DNA of 64,000 bases from Cryptomeria japonica (GCF_030272615.1 NC_081409.1:876501594-876565593); one strand, 5' to 3'; positions 9,603 through 21,788 are shown, counted from the first letter of the stretch. Notes: generated by a model not told the origin, from the sequence alone. Program-made: numbers and translations.

Positions 9603-12600
9603 GATGCAGAGACAGGAGAATCTAATACAAATTTGCAAATAAAAGGTGTATTTTGGACCCAAACCCCTTACACTCCTCAGGTGTCTCAAATGCACTCAAT
9701 GCCTCAATAGGCTCAAAAACCTAACACCACCTAAACCAAGTGTGTCTCCTACCTCCACATACTTCAAAGGACCTCAACAAACATGATTCAAAGGTTTTCT
9801 AAACCCCTAAGCCTCTAGCTTCAACACAAACTCAATACATTTATTCAACCAAGCATCTAGCCCTTCAAATCGGGTAATTTCCCTTTAACTCAAAACTTTT
9901 CCAAAAAAACTTGCCCAAAAAAATTACACATTTAGACATCCATTTGGATGTTACACAACATATCAGAAAACCGATATAGGTTGTTTTGGACAGACCCTTT
10001 GCTGTCCTCAAATGTGCCCCTTTTTAGCCTTAAAAACCACCCACTTTACAAAGGAAGTACCAACAAAACTTAACACCAGGTTACAAAACTTTGTACAGTA
10101 TTCAATCAGGTTCCCAAACCAAGGATTTTCTAGGTTTTATGGCTTGATTCAACTTCTAAGTGTCCAAACTCTAAAACCCTCCTTAAATCACCCTCTAAAC
10201 TAGGGCTTGCTCAAAATCACGCCTCCAATCACTTCTCTGATCAAATTAAGGTTGTTTCACTATTAAATTGGTACCCTCTACTGATTCCAATCATAAAAGA
10301 TAGCCCTCCAATGGCTACTTTAGTGGCTACTACACTCTAGCCACCATCCCCATGCTCCAATCAACCAACAAATTCACCATTTGTGAGTGATCACTCTGCA
10401 AAACCACTTCAATCTTGCACTTTCATGTTAGTTTGATATGATACAACATTATTTTCCATCCCCAAGTCACAATAAGCACATAAAGGGAATGGATTGCATA
10501 TTCATACTTGAGAAAACAAGGAAAATCAGACTTTTAAAACAAGACAGTCAATATAAATCCTTAGATCAGATTAAAAATGATATAAAATGCTTCAGATCAT
10601 GCACATTAAATGCCTATCAACCTTCCTCAATGATTAGAACTCAAAGATCATCAAAGGAATGCAAGTTTTTCAAGGAAAATCAAGTTTATTGCATTAAAAC
10701 TGTCTCAGTCCGCACAACAGCACCTCCAGTCCGTACCATCTGTACTTTTCTCTCTTTTTTCCATCATAAATGATGAATACAACTTCCCCAACCAACCCAG
10801 GGTGGTTGGAGGGGTTTACAAATTCATTAAGACTTAAAAACTCAATTTCCCTCCAAAATGCTACTAAACGTTGGAATACAAAGATTTGAATTTTCCAACT
10901 TTATTTAATACATTCTATTTGCTAAAATCATTCCAAATCAATGGAATTTTATTTCATATACCTAAATAACCCTACCAAAGACCCTACTAACCATTCTAGA
11001 CCCTTGAAACACTATTGGCCTACTTGACACCATATTTTGTCTTAGGTCCCTTATCAGGACTTATTACATTTAAATCAAATTGAGCATTACATAGAGCCAT
11101 TATTGGCTTCAAAACATTCCAATTCACTTTCAAGGAATTGGAATCAGTAGAGGGCACCAATTTGATTCAACTTCTAAGTGTCCAAACTCTAAAACCCTCC
11201 TTAAATCACCCTCTAAACTAGGGCTTGCTCAAAATCACGCCTCCAATCACTTCTCTGATCAAATGAAGGTTGTTTCACTATTAAATTGGTGCCCTCTACT
11301 GATTCCAATCCCTTGAAAGTGAATTGGAATGTTTTGAAGCCAATAATGGCTCTATGTAATGCTCAATTTGATTTAAATGTAATAAGTCCTGATAAGGGAC
11401 CTAAGACAAAATACGATGTCAAGTAGGCCAATAGTGTTTCAAGGGTCTAGAATGGTTAGTAGGGTCTTTGGTAGGGTTATTTAGGTATATGAAATAAAAT
11501 TCCATTGATTTGGAATGATTTTAGCAAATAGAATGTATTAAATAAAGTTGGAAAATTCAAATCTTTGTATTCCAACGTTTAGTAGCATTTTGGAGGGAAA
11601 TTGAGTTTTTAAGTCTTAATGAATTTGTAAACCCCTCCAACCACCTTGGGTTGGTTGGGGAAGTTGTATTCATCATTTATGATGGAAAAAAGAGAGAAAA
11701 GTACAGATGGTACGGACTAGAGGTGCTGTTGTGCGGATTGAGACAGTTTTAATGCAATAAACTTGATTTTCCTTGAAAAACTTGCATTCCTTTGATGATC
11801 TTTGAGTTCTAATCATCGAGGAAGGTTGATAGGCATTTAATGTGCATGATCTGAAGCATTTTATATCATTTTTAATCTAATCTAAGGATTTATATTGACT
11901 GTCCTGTTTTAAAAGTCTGATTTTCCTTGTTTTCTCAAGTATGAATATGTAATCCATCCCCTTTATGTGCTTATTGTGACTTGGGGATGGAAAATAATGT
12001 TGTATCATATCAAACTAACATGAAAGTGCAGGATTGAAGTGGTTTTGCAAAGTGATCACTCACAAATGGTGAATTTGTTGGTTGATTGGAGCATGGGGTT
12101 GGTGGCTAGAGTGTAGCAACCACTAAAGTAGCCATTGGAGGGCTATCTTTTATGATTGGAATCAGTAGAGGGCACCAATTTAATAGTGAAACAACCTTCA
12201 TTTGATCAGAGAAGTGATTAAAGGCATGATTTTGAGCAAGCCCTAGTTTAGAGGGTGATTTAAGGAGGGTTTTAGAGTTTGGACACTTAGAAGTTGAATC
12301 AAGACATAAAACCTAGAAAATCCTTGGTTTGAGAACCTGATTGAATATTGTACAAATTTTTGTAACCTGGTGTTAAGTTTTGTTGGTACTTCCTTTGTAA
12401 AGTGGGTGGTTTTTAAGGTTAAAAAGGGGCACATTTGAGGACAGCAAAGGGTCCGTCCAAAACAACCTATATCGGTTTTCTGATATGTTGTGTAACATCC
12501 AAATGGGTGTCTAAATATGTAATTTTTTTGGGCAAGTTTTTTTGGAAAAGTTTTGAGTTAAAGGAAAATTACCCGATTTGAAGGGCTAGATGCTTGGTTG

Positions 12601-12842
12601 AATAAATGTATTGAGTTTGTGTTGAAGCTAGAGGCTTAGGGGTTTAGAAAACCTTTGAATCATGTTTGTTGAGGTCCTTTGAAGTATGTAGAGGCAGGAG
12701 ACACACCTGGTTTAGGTGGTGTTAGGTTTTGAGCCTATTGAGGCATTGAGTGCATTTGAGACACCTGAGGAGTGTAAGGGGTTTGGGTCCAAAATACACC
12801 TTTTATTTGCAAATTTGTATTAGATTCTCCTATCTCTGCATC
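9603..12842. repeat. 3.2-kb inverted repeat (fold-back), arms about 1.56 kb
   Basis: The left arm (9603 to about 11161) and right arm (about 11285-12842) are reverse complements. Paired coordinates add to 22445-22446 from end to end, so there is essentially one single-base length difference. By eye the arms are about 97-98% identical, most differences being transitions. The outer ends read GATGCAGAGA and TCTCTGCATC. The spacer of 123 bp (11162-11284) repeats part of the left arm. The arms contain no real gene: the matching 63-codon frames at 10012-10203 (+) and 12243-12434 (-) are the same arm sequence read twice. It interrupts the element D LTR; no convincing target-site duplication was found (CAACAAAGAT against AAAAGCAAGC). 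Confidence 0.95.
11162..11310 (+). repeat. Third copy of an arm segment forming the inverted-repeat spacer
   Basis: The text from TTGATTCAACTTCTAAGTG to CTCTACTGATTCCAATC occurs at about 10145-10291 (left arm), here in the same orientation, and at about 12157-12302 inverted in the right arm. The copy here spans the spacer and the first bases of the right arm. It differs from the left-arm copy at only a few bases, for example TTGGTGCCC against TTGGTACCC. Confidence 0.9.
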
Positions 12843-13455
12843 AAAAGCAAGCATAAGGAGTCTTCTATGTAGTGAAAGAGAAGCCTATGTGGAGTCTTCA
12901 ACAAAATTCAACAACATTTATCAAGCATTTCTCAAGCACTCATCATCAATTAGGAGCCTCGAAGACATTGAAGAGTAATAGGACATCTAGTGGCAATATC
13001 TCTCCCTTGGGGTATTGGTATGATTTCATGTTATTTTTATGTCTTTGCATGATATTCTTTACATCAATTTGCACATTCACCTCCATGCATTAGATCATTT
13101 AGCATATTTGGTTTGAAGCATTGTTATTTACATTCCCATTTACATTTAGGGTTTACTCTCATGCATAGGGTAGCTCTAGTTTCTTATCATTTAGGATCTT
13201 GCATACACACAAGCTTCTAGCACACATTTTCAATAAACATTATCGGCTATTTGTGGAGATGGAAATCACCAACACAAGAGTTTGACTAAGGCAAAACCCT
13301 ATATAACCACCCAAACCTTCCCTTTTCAGTTACAAGTGCAAGAACATGTACCCAGAGGCAGTTTTGGACCAAGAAAAGGCATCAACACCACCCAGAAGTC
13401 TCCAAAGTGTAGAAAACTATCAAGGACGGGGGCGTGGCGCCCTGGTCCCTCCACT
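12843..13455 (+). repeat. Element D 5' LTR, part 2
   Basis: LTR sequence resumes after the inverted repeat and runs to the CCACT target site (13451-13455) of the family C solo LTR. Around 13300-13320 it reads AAAACCCTATATAACC, a possible TATA region. The short open frames at 12872-13093 and 13346-13534 show no known domain and are taken as chance. Confidence 0.55.
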
Positions 13456-14477
13456 TGTTAGGACCCGGAGGCAACTGAGAGGGGGGAGGGGGGTGAATCA
13501 GTTGTCTATTAATTTCAACCCAAATATATCTTAATCAAACTTGATGCATAATACCGGTAAACCAAACTTGATGTCGGTTGACAGTTTAACAATTAATAAC
13601 AGTACCGGTAAAGTTTAATGCATGAAACAGAAACACAAATAACATCCACAACACATAACACATATATTTGTACATGGAAACCCTGTAAGGGGGAAAACCA
13701 CGGTGGGAAACCTTACCCACAATCAGATGATACTACTGTAGATAGTATGTGTGTATAAATGGGGTCTGAACATGCAAAGAGGCCAACTGCCTAGAGCTCA
13801 CTGCTCAATCACAAAATGAGAGTCTCACTTACTACAATTGGATGGTTAAATCCAATGATAATTTACTGCTCAGAATAGCATCTTCATATGCTGGATTCAG
13901 TATCGGTTAAGCTCTGATTGTCTTCTTCATACCTTCCTTGAATCTTCAAATGATGTCTGTGTGTATAGCTCTGCTTATATTTGCATATACCTTATTACAA
14001 CCTTGTAATACCTTATTACCTTTCCTATATCAATCTCACAAATGACATCTTACATATATACCAAAACCTAAGACCAAATGTGTAGGTCGGCTCACTAAGA
14101 ATATTACAATTAAATCAATTACAAATGAATCAATATGTGATGCATCATGTCAGCTCAATGCATTTACAATAATAACCAATCAATAAATCATCTCCACAAC
14201 GTGTCGTGTTGATCTGGAATAGATAATGCTTGCTGGTCCATAACCTAGACCTATTTGTCGGTAACAACAAATATGCAAACACGATTAGACCAATAACCAA
14301 ATCACCAAAGCCAAGTATCCAAACCATGTCTTCGACATAACCAAGTAATCTTCAGATGATAACAGATCATCTTCAGTGTCGGTGAACAATATAACCTACC
14401 GGTGAACCAAATACCAATGACTGTGCATAAGTCACTGAACATGTCGGTGAACATAACCAAAGATCTTCAGTGCTAAT
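13456..14477 (-). repeat. Family C solo LTR, part 1 (interrupted by element B)
   Basis: On the minus strand this LTR ends CCTAACA at 13456 and starts TGTTGGTATTATGG at 40067, after removal of element B. The five bases outside both ends are CCACT (13451-13455 and 40068-40072), a perfect target-site duplication around a single LTR, so this is a solo LTR of about 1.09 kb. Near its end it carries the family mark seen in other copies: a G-run beside GTGAATCAG (13477-13502), the phrase ACCACGGTGGGAAACC at about 13698, and GCCTAGAGCTCACTGCTCAA at about 13790. Confidence 0.88.
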
Positions 14478-15532
14478 TGTAATACCCTAAAAATGGTCAT
14501 CTAAACCATAAGCCCCTAATCTCAACAACATCACCAAGGTCCTAACCAAAGGCAATTAAATCAATCGTGAGCACACAGTTAATTCTTTAATCATCAAATC
14601 TCACATGGCAAATCAATCACTCAATATTATTTAAATATTTATTTAATTAATTAAATCATTCCAAGTAAATCATTTTAAACAATTATCTTATTTATTTTAA
14701 TTGAATATCCTTGCATATTTAATTTTTTAAATCAATTTGCCATTAAATCATCAAAAAGAGGAATTAATTTAAAATTAAATAAATCAAATGAGCTGAAATC
14801 TTCAAAAATGGAAATAAATTAAAAAAGGAATTAATTGACAAAAAAAGAATTAAAAATTGAGAAAAGAAATCAATTGGAGATAATCTTGAAAAACAAATTA
14901 AAAATTGATAGATAATCTCAAAGAAAGCAATTAAAACAATTAAATCTCAAAATTGAATGAAATAGAAAATAAATCAGTTTTTCTTGATTTTATCTTAATT
15001 TTAGTTCAATTTCCTATAAAACTGAGAGAAGCATCCAATCACATCAATTCACCTGGATTGTGCTTCCTCTTGGAAAATCTTGACCGCTCATCATCAGTTG
15101 ATCTCAGCCTTTGGTTTCTTTCTGAATTTTCTATAAATTCAAGCTCTCATCTCTCATTAAAAGAGGCTGGAGAATATATCATTATTTTACTATTTTTGCT
15201 CTAGGAATCCATTGAGATATTGAATATTAATTGTTTCACATTGATTAAATCATTTATCTCATTTATTGCTTAAATCTTGTTAGATTAATATTGCATCCAT
15301 CTAGCATTCATCATGTTCATATAGATAAAATCCTTCGTCTTGATGTTGTTTAGTCACTGGTATTGCTTATAATCTGAGAGCAATCATATACTCGCATCTT
15401 TTAGAAGGCAATGGGTCGATTTGTTATGGTTTATTATTCATTGATTATATCTGATTAACCATGCATGTAATGACTTGATTGAAGTGTTGTGTCTTGCAGA
15501 TGCAGATTCTTATTCCACTTTTCACACACACA
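14478..15532 (+). repeat. Element B 5' LTR
   Basis: It starts TGTAATACCCTAAAAATGG and ends CACTTTTCACACACA just before the primer-site region. It matches 38931-39991 throughout. It is preceded by the target duplication CTAAT. Confidence 0.95.
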
Positions 15533-15555
15533 TTTTTTGCGCCCACCGTGGGGCA
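15533..15555 (+). other. Element B primer-site region
   Basis: TTTTTTGCGCCCACCGTGGG directly follows the LTR. A GCGCCCACCGTGGGG sequence right after the 5' LTR is typical of Tat/Athila-type plant gypsy elements. The primer tRNA was not determined. Confidence 0.7.
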
Positions 15556-17036
15556 GAAAACAACTTTTTTGGCCTCAAAATCATTTTTTTATCCTATAGG
15601 TTTCGTCCGTACAGCCTCTGTGAAATATCGTACGAGCAGTTTCACTGCATCGTACGACATTATATTAATGTCTACAGTTTATCATACGAAACGAGATCAT
15701 ATCCTTTCAATTGTCGTACAAATCAAAATATGCACTCGTACGACATACTGATTCTTTTATACGTTGTCGTTCTATGTTGATTTCTGACTCGTACGACACA
15801 CTGCTTATGTTATCCTTTTGTCGTTCTATGCTGATTTCTGACTCATACGACGCACTGCTTATGTTATCCTTTTGTCGCTATATGCTGGTTTCTAACCCGT
15901 ATGATAAAATAGTTCCGTCGTTCTGTTTTGAAAGGATTGTCGTACGATTTTGTTTTCCAATAGATTAAAAAAAAAACAGATTACTTTTCAGGATTTGTTT
16001 TGCTGAAATTTTAATGATGCTAACGCTGACCTTGGATTGTCTTCTGTATGTCTGAGATTTTTATAGCCTGACCAATTTCTTGCAGGACGCTTGTCAAAGA
16101 ATCTATCAAATCAAACATACGCCTGTCAAAGAATGAAAACAACATGACTACTGATGCATTGTTTTTGCAGGTTGCCTAAAAAGAAAATCAACCAAATATC
16201 GTGTATTCTTTAAATTCATTTTTTTTAGGCACCTAACTCGCTATCTGGTTAATGAACAAATCTGTCTTTCATGTTTTGAGAAAAATCTAAGAGGTAGGAG
16301 AGTATGCTCGTCTTTTACAGACAATCAGAAATCTAGACCCTCGAAGCTTTTTTCTAAGTTTTGAGATTTGTGTACCTTTAGCGGGCCTGTCACAATGGGA
16401 AAAAGTAATCACCCTGTGAGAATGACCCAAGTGAGTACAACTGGACCTAAGCATTCCAACTCACTATAATAAACAGGTCTCTGATGATTAAAGTCTCAGA
16501 GGATGAGATTATTTGAGTTTTCTCTGAGATCTCTCATATCAGGCATTTTGTAGGGCCTCACGGTCTCAATCGCATTTATGTGACTACAGCTTGTTTCGGT
16601 ACCTTGTCAGGCTATAGGCCTCAATCATGCTTGCATGACTTCAAGGGGTAATTTCAAATGGAATTCCTGATTAAGAACTATAAAATAGAAGCCACTCGAT
16701 TCACCTCTGAAAGGTTGATAATATTTGTGCAAGAGAGATAGTAACTCTCCCAAGACACTTGCCATATCGTGCCCCCATTAGCGTTTGGAGTCGGCTAATA
16801 CGGCGTTGATAATCCATTGCATGAGACTCAACGACTGTATTCTAATTAGCTATTGGGTGTGTACCTAAGTCAGCAAGCAAAGGTTTTCTTCTCTAAGCCA
16901 ACTTCCATAGGGTTAGTGTGATGTGCTTGAAATATTATATATCTTGCGTGTTTTCCGTGTTTTCATCCCTGGAATTAAAAAAATGAAATACTGAAATTGG
17001 AGAAAACAAATCAAACAGATCAAACAACTCAGTGAT
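15556..17036 (+). other. Element B leader, part 1, with TCGTACGA word array and 54-bp tandem repeat
   Basis: This is the untranslated leader up to the chromovirus insertion. From about 15607 to 15950 the word TCGTACGA or a near variant occurs about ten times, usually extended as GTCGTACGA or CTCGTACGAC. A three-copy 54-bp tandem repeat starts at 15766, 15820 and 15874. From about 16380 to 16900 there is a block shared with the E leaders, containing GAGAATGACCCAAGTGAG at about 16420. The target site GTGAT of the nested element is at 17032-17036. Small open frames at 15475-15968 only reflect the repeat. Confidence 0.75.
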
Positions 17037-18618
17037 TGGTGCAGGAGCACCCTTCTAAGGGCTCCCACCATTTGTTTTTGTTGTGATTTTGCTTCTTCAT
17101 GAAGCCATGTAATGTAATAAGAGCCAGGAGCTCATTGGTTTTGTTTAGGTCCTAGGTTCACAAGTCTAGGTTGAGTTTTCTCTTGAGGTTGAGGGAATGT
17201 GGGCCTATTGATGAGTTTGGGGTCCTTTTGGCATGGTTGTGTCTAGAGGATAGCCTAATAAAGGCCTAAAAGCCAAGAAAAGCAACATTGCAAAAGTTGC
17301 TTAAAAGTTGCAAAAAGTTGCATGACAACTTTTCAAAGTTGTCATGCAACTTTTCAAAGTTGTCATGCAACTTTTCCACCAAATTGGTCATAACCTTAGC
17401 TTGGCGTTGGGAACCCTAACTTTGGCATACAAACTGAGGCAAAGACATTATAAATTGTTGCAAACCCTAAAATGAGGGGTTAGATGTCAGATTGTATGGC
17501 CAAAGGAAAAACACCTTGACTGTGACTGTGTTTTTGTTGCTAGTCGGCACAAATGGAGCATTAAAGGATTGATAATGGATTGTTCTGGAAACTAAACTGT
17601 GTTGAGAGTCTTGTATAGTGTTTATACTTTCATTTTGAGCATTTAGATTAGGTTTTGTTTTGCAGGTGTTGTGTGCTTTGTAAATATTTTGTAGTTACCT
17701 CTTCACTGTCCAGTTTTGGACTACTTTGTGAAAATGGGTTGGTAACTCCTATCCCCATTGTGGAAACACCATGAAACCATGGGGTATAGGAGTACAGACC
17801 CTATACAATATCTCAGAGGAAGCAGGGCCCTGGAGAATGCAGGAAAACCTTTCAAAAACCCACTCCTAGGTGAGACTGGTCTGTGCCCAACTAGGAAGGG
17901 TCAAGGTTGCAGAGGTCCGTGAGAACAAGGAAGGACAAGGAAGGAGGCACCCTTTGGAGGAGTTGAAGAGGGGTGTGAAGAGCATCATTGGTGAGAAGGA
18001 GGAGCTTCCACCAATCCAGACAAGGTGGTGAAGATAGCAAACCAACTCTGTGACCCTGGCAGGCCTAAAAAAACCCTTAATTTCACCTAGGGCAATGTAC
18101 GGACACTTGGAGGCCCAAAACTAGGAAAATCCTTGAGCCTTTGATAAATGAATAGCAGTCCCTTTGGGAATTTTTACAAGTTTTGGCATTTTTTGGAAGA
18201 AGAAGCCCTAAAAGTCCGGAATGGAGGCCTAATAGGGGCTCATTCCTTGTAGCCCTATTTTGTAGGAAAAAAGCAAAATTGTGAAATCAGTAACAAGCAG
18301 GAATGTAAAAACCTCTTGGGGGCACATGAGTAGTTGGAGAAACATGTCAAAGACTTGTCCTATCCTTGCTAGGACTTGAGAAGGTGTAGGAAGAGTTAAA
18401 CCCTTATTAGCCTATGTAAGAGTTTTTGAAGCTTGTGAGTAGGTGAGAGCTTAGGAGAAGAATCACATGTTGTTGGTGGGTGGATTGGGCAAGGTCAGGG
18501 GATCCCACAAGCAAGGGAAGACCTAGAGACCCTAGGGTGTGATTGGAACACCTGGTGATCCAAGGGGAGGATCAAAGAGCATGGACTAGGCTAGTCTATC
18601 CCAAGCCCATTCCCATCA
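17037..18618 (+). repeat. Chromovirus 5' LTR (1582 bp)
   Basis: Bounded by TG and CA and the target duplication on the left. It contains a palindrome (GTTGCATGACAACTTT facing AAAGTTGTCATGCAAC) near 17313-17355, followed by one extra 22-bp unit not present in the 3' LTR, ending about 17377. Confidence 0.95.
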
Positions 18619-18620
18619 GA

Positions 18621-18634
18621 TTGGTATCAGAGCC
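18621..18634 (+). other. Chromovirus primer-binding site
   Basis: TTGGTATCAGAGCC, complementary to initiator Met tRNA, two bases after the LTR. Confidence 0.92.
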
Positions 18635-18659
18635 AAGTTAAAGATTTGGTGGACCGTGC

Positions 18660-19790
18660 ATGTCTCTATATTCTGGTGAATCAGTAGGGGAGAACATAAT
18701 GGTCACTAATGTAGAGCTGGCAAGGGAGGTAGAAGAACATAAGGAGAAAAATAAACTCCTTGAAGATGCTATGAGTGAGATAAGGAACAAGCTGCAAGAA
18801 GTGGTTGATCAGAGAGCACAAGAACTTTGGGGTGTGGACACCAATGACAGAGGCAAGAAAACTATTGATATAGATGACATCATACCTGAACCAGACCCCT
18901 TAATCAATGAAGAACCTTTTGTAAAGGCCATTAAGGCTTTGGATACAAAATCTTTTGAAGGATTGCCACTTTTCAGTGGAAGGATGGATATTGACACCAT
19001 CATGGAATGGATTGAAGGTATGGAGAACCATTTTGAGTGTGAAGGTGTGATAGAAGTCCAAAAGGTTAAGTTTGCCAAATCAAGACTAAGGGGAGTAGCC
19101 TTGACATGGTGGAAGTACTTGCAAGAGGAGAGAATTAGCATGGGGAAGCTACCTATTGCAAACTGGAAGGCCATGGTGAGTAAGATCAAGGAGAACTACT
19201 TGCCAGAGGATTATGAAGTCCAACTTCATAAGAAGAGACAAGGATTGAAGCGGAAATATCTTGATGTGGCCTCTTACCCAGAGGAGTTTCAGAAGCTTTG
19301 TCTTAGATCCAAAGTCCAAGAAGAGGAATCTATCAAGGTGGCTAGGTATTTAAGTGGCCTAAAGTGGAACATCCAAGAGGAGATAAGCCTATGGACTCCA
19401 ACCACTGTCCAAAAATGTCATCAGCTTGCTGCTAAGGTGGAAGAGAGGAACAAAAGGAAGGGAGACTCCAACAACAAGGGTAGAGGCAGAGGTAGAGATC
19501 AAATGAGTCACTGAGGTGGTTACCAAAGCAAGGCAAATGAGCAAAGGAATCAAGGAGAGTCCAAGTTGACTGAGCATAACAGTGAAACCACTCTCAGAGG
19601 AGGCCATTCTAGAGGAAGAGGTGCACAAGGGGGTCCAAATAGGGGTAGAGGTACTGGCAGGGGTAATTCCTACTTTGCAACCATGAAATGCTACAATTGT
19701 GGTCAATTGGGAGACCCGACCCATAGATGCCCTGACAAGCCTACCTCATCAAACAGTGGAAAGAGGGTTGCTTATGCCCATGAAGACACA
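18660..19790 (+). pseudogene. Chromovirus gag with zinc knuckle
   Basis: An ATG at 18660 opens the frame. After a coiled-coil-like N-terminus (residues about 20-60, rich in Glu/Lys) comes the retrotransposon gag domain (FEGLPLFSGR at about residue 100; LTWWKYLQEE; PEEFQKLCL). Then comes a basic Arg/Gly stretch (KGRGRGRDQ). A TGA at 19512-19514 stops the frame, which then continues in phase through further RG-rich sequence to the zinc knuckle CYNCGQLGDPTHRC at about 19688-19730. The knuckle has Asp where the CCHC consensus has His, so one zinc ligand is lost. Gag would package the element RNA. Confidence 0.92.
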
Positions 19791-20186
19791 TCAAGCAACA
19801 AGACACTTGAGGTGGACCATATTGAATCAAAAATTGGAGAAAATCTGATGTTCAATAGGGTCTTGAGAAGACAATCGGTTAAGGATGAACCTAAGCATAG
19901 GAGAGCATTGTTTAGGGTGAGATGCAAAATCCTTGGTAAGGTTTGCAAGGTGATAGTTGATTCAGGTTCAACTGATAACATCATATCAGATGAGGAAGCC
20001 AAGAAGTTAAAACTCACAAAGATACCCCACACTAGTCCTTACAAGGTGACATGGTTGAATCAAGAGCAGAGTGTGCTTGTCAATGAACAGACTTGGGTGG
20101 AGTTTTCTATTGGAGGGTACAAGGACAAGATCCTTTGTGATGTGCTACCCATGGATGCTTGTCATCTGCTGCTAGGTAGACCCTGA
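19791..20186 (+). pseudogene. Chromovirus protease
   Basis: Same frame as gag. The retropepsin active-site triplet is in VIVDSGSTDNII at about 19950-19985, followed by the flap-like region and the LLLGRP motif at the end. A TGA at 20184-20186 replaces the Trp of the usual RPW. This enzyme would cut the gag-pol polyprotein. Confidence 0.9.
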
Positions 20187-21254
20187 CAATTTGATAGGAA
20201 GGTGATCTATGATGGAGAGGAGAACTCCATTTCCTTCAAGAAGGACAGCAGAACCTTTAAGATTCAGTCTCTGACAGAGAATGATGAGGGAACCTCAAGA
20301 ACACCTAGTGTCTTACTTAACACTAGTAAAGAGTTCTTACACCTGCTGCATGAAGAAGAGACAGTGGGATGTGCCATATTTGTGAAGCCAAAGGAGGAGG
20401 AAGGTAAGTTGCAGACAGAGGTACCTAAGGAGGTAAAGCAAATGTTGGAAGAATACAAAGATATAGTGAGTGATGGAGCACCTGCAACACTTCCACCAAG
20501 AAGGTCTATAAGCCATCAAATAGACTTTGTCCCCGGTGCATCCTTGCCCAATAAAGCAGCATATAAGCTCACACCTAACCAAAATAAGGAGGTGGCAAGG
20601 CAAGTGGAGGAGTTGTTGGATCAAGGACTGATCAAGAAGAGCATCAGCCCATGTGCAGTCCCGGTAGTGCTAGCAACAAAGAAGGGAGGCAAGTGGAGAC
20701 TTTGCATTGATTCAAGGGCAATAAATAGGATCACCATAAGGTACAAATTCCCTATTCCTAGAATAGAGGATTTGATGGACTGTTTAGGGGGTGCCATGTA
20801 TTTTACTAAGTTGGACCTTAAAAGTGGTTATCATCAAATTAGGATTAAGGAGGGTGATGAATGGAAGAACGGTTTTAAGACCACAAAAGGGTTGTATGAA
20901 TGGCTTGTGATGCCATTTGGACTTACCAATGCCCCAAGCACCTTCATGAGGTTGATGAATGAGGTGTTGAAGGACTTCATAGGTAGATTTGTGGTGGTGT
21001 ACTTAGACGACATACTCATCTATAGCAGAACCAAAGAGGAGAACCTTGAACATTTGAGGTTAGTCCTAGAGAGGTTGCATGAAGAGAAGTTGGCAATCAA
21101 CTTAGAGAAGTGTGACTTCTTGAAGCAAGAGTTAGTCTACTTGGGGTTTGTGGTGTCTAAGGGAACCTTGAAGATGGATCCAAGCAAAGTGGAGGCAATC
21201 TTGAATTGGCCTGCCCCTAAAACAAGGACTGAAGTTAGGAGTTTCCATGGTTAA
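20187..21254 (+). pseudogene. Chromovirus reverse transcriptase
   Basis: The frame continues in phase. RT blocks in order: QGLIKKSISPCAVPV, WRLCIDSRAINRIT, FTKLDLKSGYHQIRI, the LVMPFGLTNAPSTFM block and the catalytic VVYLDDILIYS at about 20995-21030. The domain ends at a TAA at 21252-21254, where the family has a Leu codon in FLGL. The catalytic Asp pair is intact. Confidence 0.95.
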
Positions 21255-21788
21255 GCCCAATTCTATAGAAAGTTTGTGAGGAACTTCAGTGGCATATGTG
21301 CACCAGTACTTGACACTATAAAAGGAGGCCCTAAAACTAAGTTCAAATGGACTGAACAAGCTGATGAAGCATTCCAATTATTGAAGCAAGAAGTAGCCAC
21401 AAAACCCATCCTACTCTTACCTACTTTTGACAAGCTATTCACATTGGAGTGTGATGAAAGTGGAATTGCAGTAGGGGGTGTATTGAGTCAAGAGGGAAGG
21501 CTTGTAGCATTTTTCAATGAGAACCTTAATGAGGCAAAGAAGAGGTATTCAACATATGATCTAGAGTTGTATGCACTAGTTCAGTCTCTCAAGAAGTGGG
21601 GGCATTACCTACACCCAAAAGAATTTATGGTGTTCACAGATAACCAGGCTTTGAGTTACATTAACACTCAAGAGAAGCTTAGCAACAGACATTTGAAGTG
21701 GATGGAGTACCTCCAATCCTTTACCTTTACCATCAAGCATAAAAAGGGGTAGCTCAACAAGGTGGTAGATGCTTTAAGCTGAAAGTTA
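21255..21788 (+). pseudogene. Chromovirus RNase H
   Basis: Continues in phase: the connection (FYRKFVRNFS), then RNase H with LECDESGIAVGGVLSQ as the first catalytic Asp region, YSTYDLELYALV (Glu), and FTDNQALSYI (Asp). Stops at 21750-21752 (TAG) and 21780-21782 (TGA) lie at the C-terminal KHKKG and DALS motifs, where CAG and CGA are expected. Confidence 0.93.

Noticed and set aside
10012-10203. A conserved 63-residue protein, since a near-identical frame exists at 12243-12434
   Set aside because: The two frames are the two arms of one inverted repeat, so the similarity is DNA duplication, not protein conservation. No domain was recognised.
14953-15204. An 83-codon frame found twice (also at 39406-39657)
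   Set aside because: Both lie at the same place in the two LTRs of element B; it is LTR sequence counted twice.
18809-19189. A minus-strand frame inside chromovirus gag, and similar frames opposite other pol genes
   Set aside because: They are complements of well-identified gag-pol sequence and have no domains. The antisense PMD ORFs differ in lying outside sense coding and having a recognisable domain.
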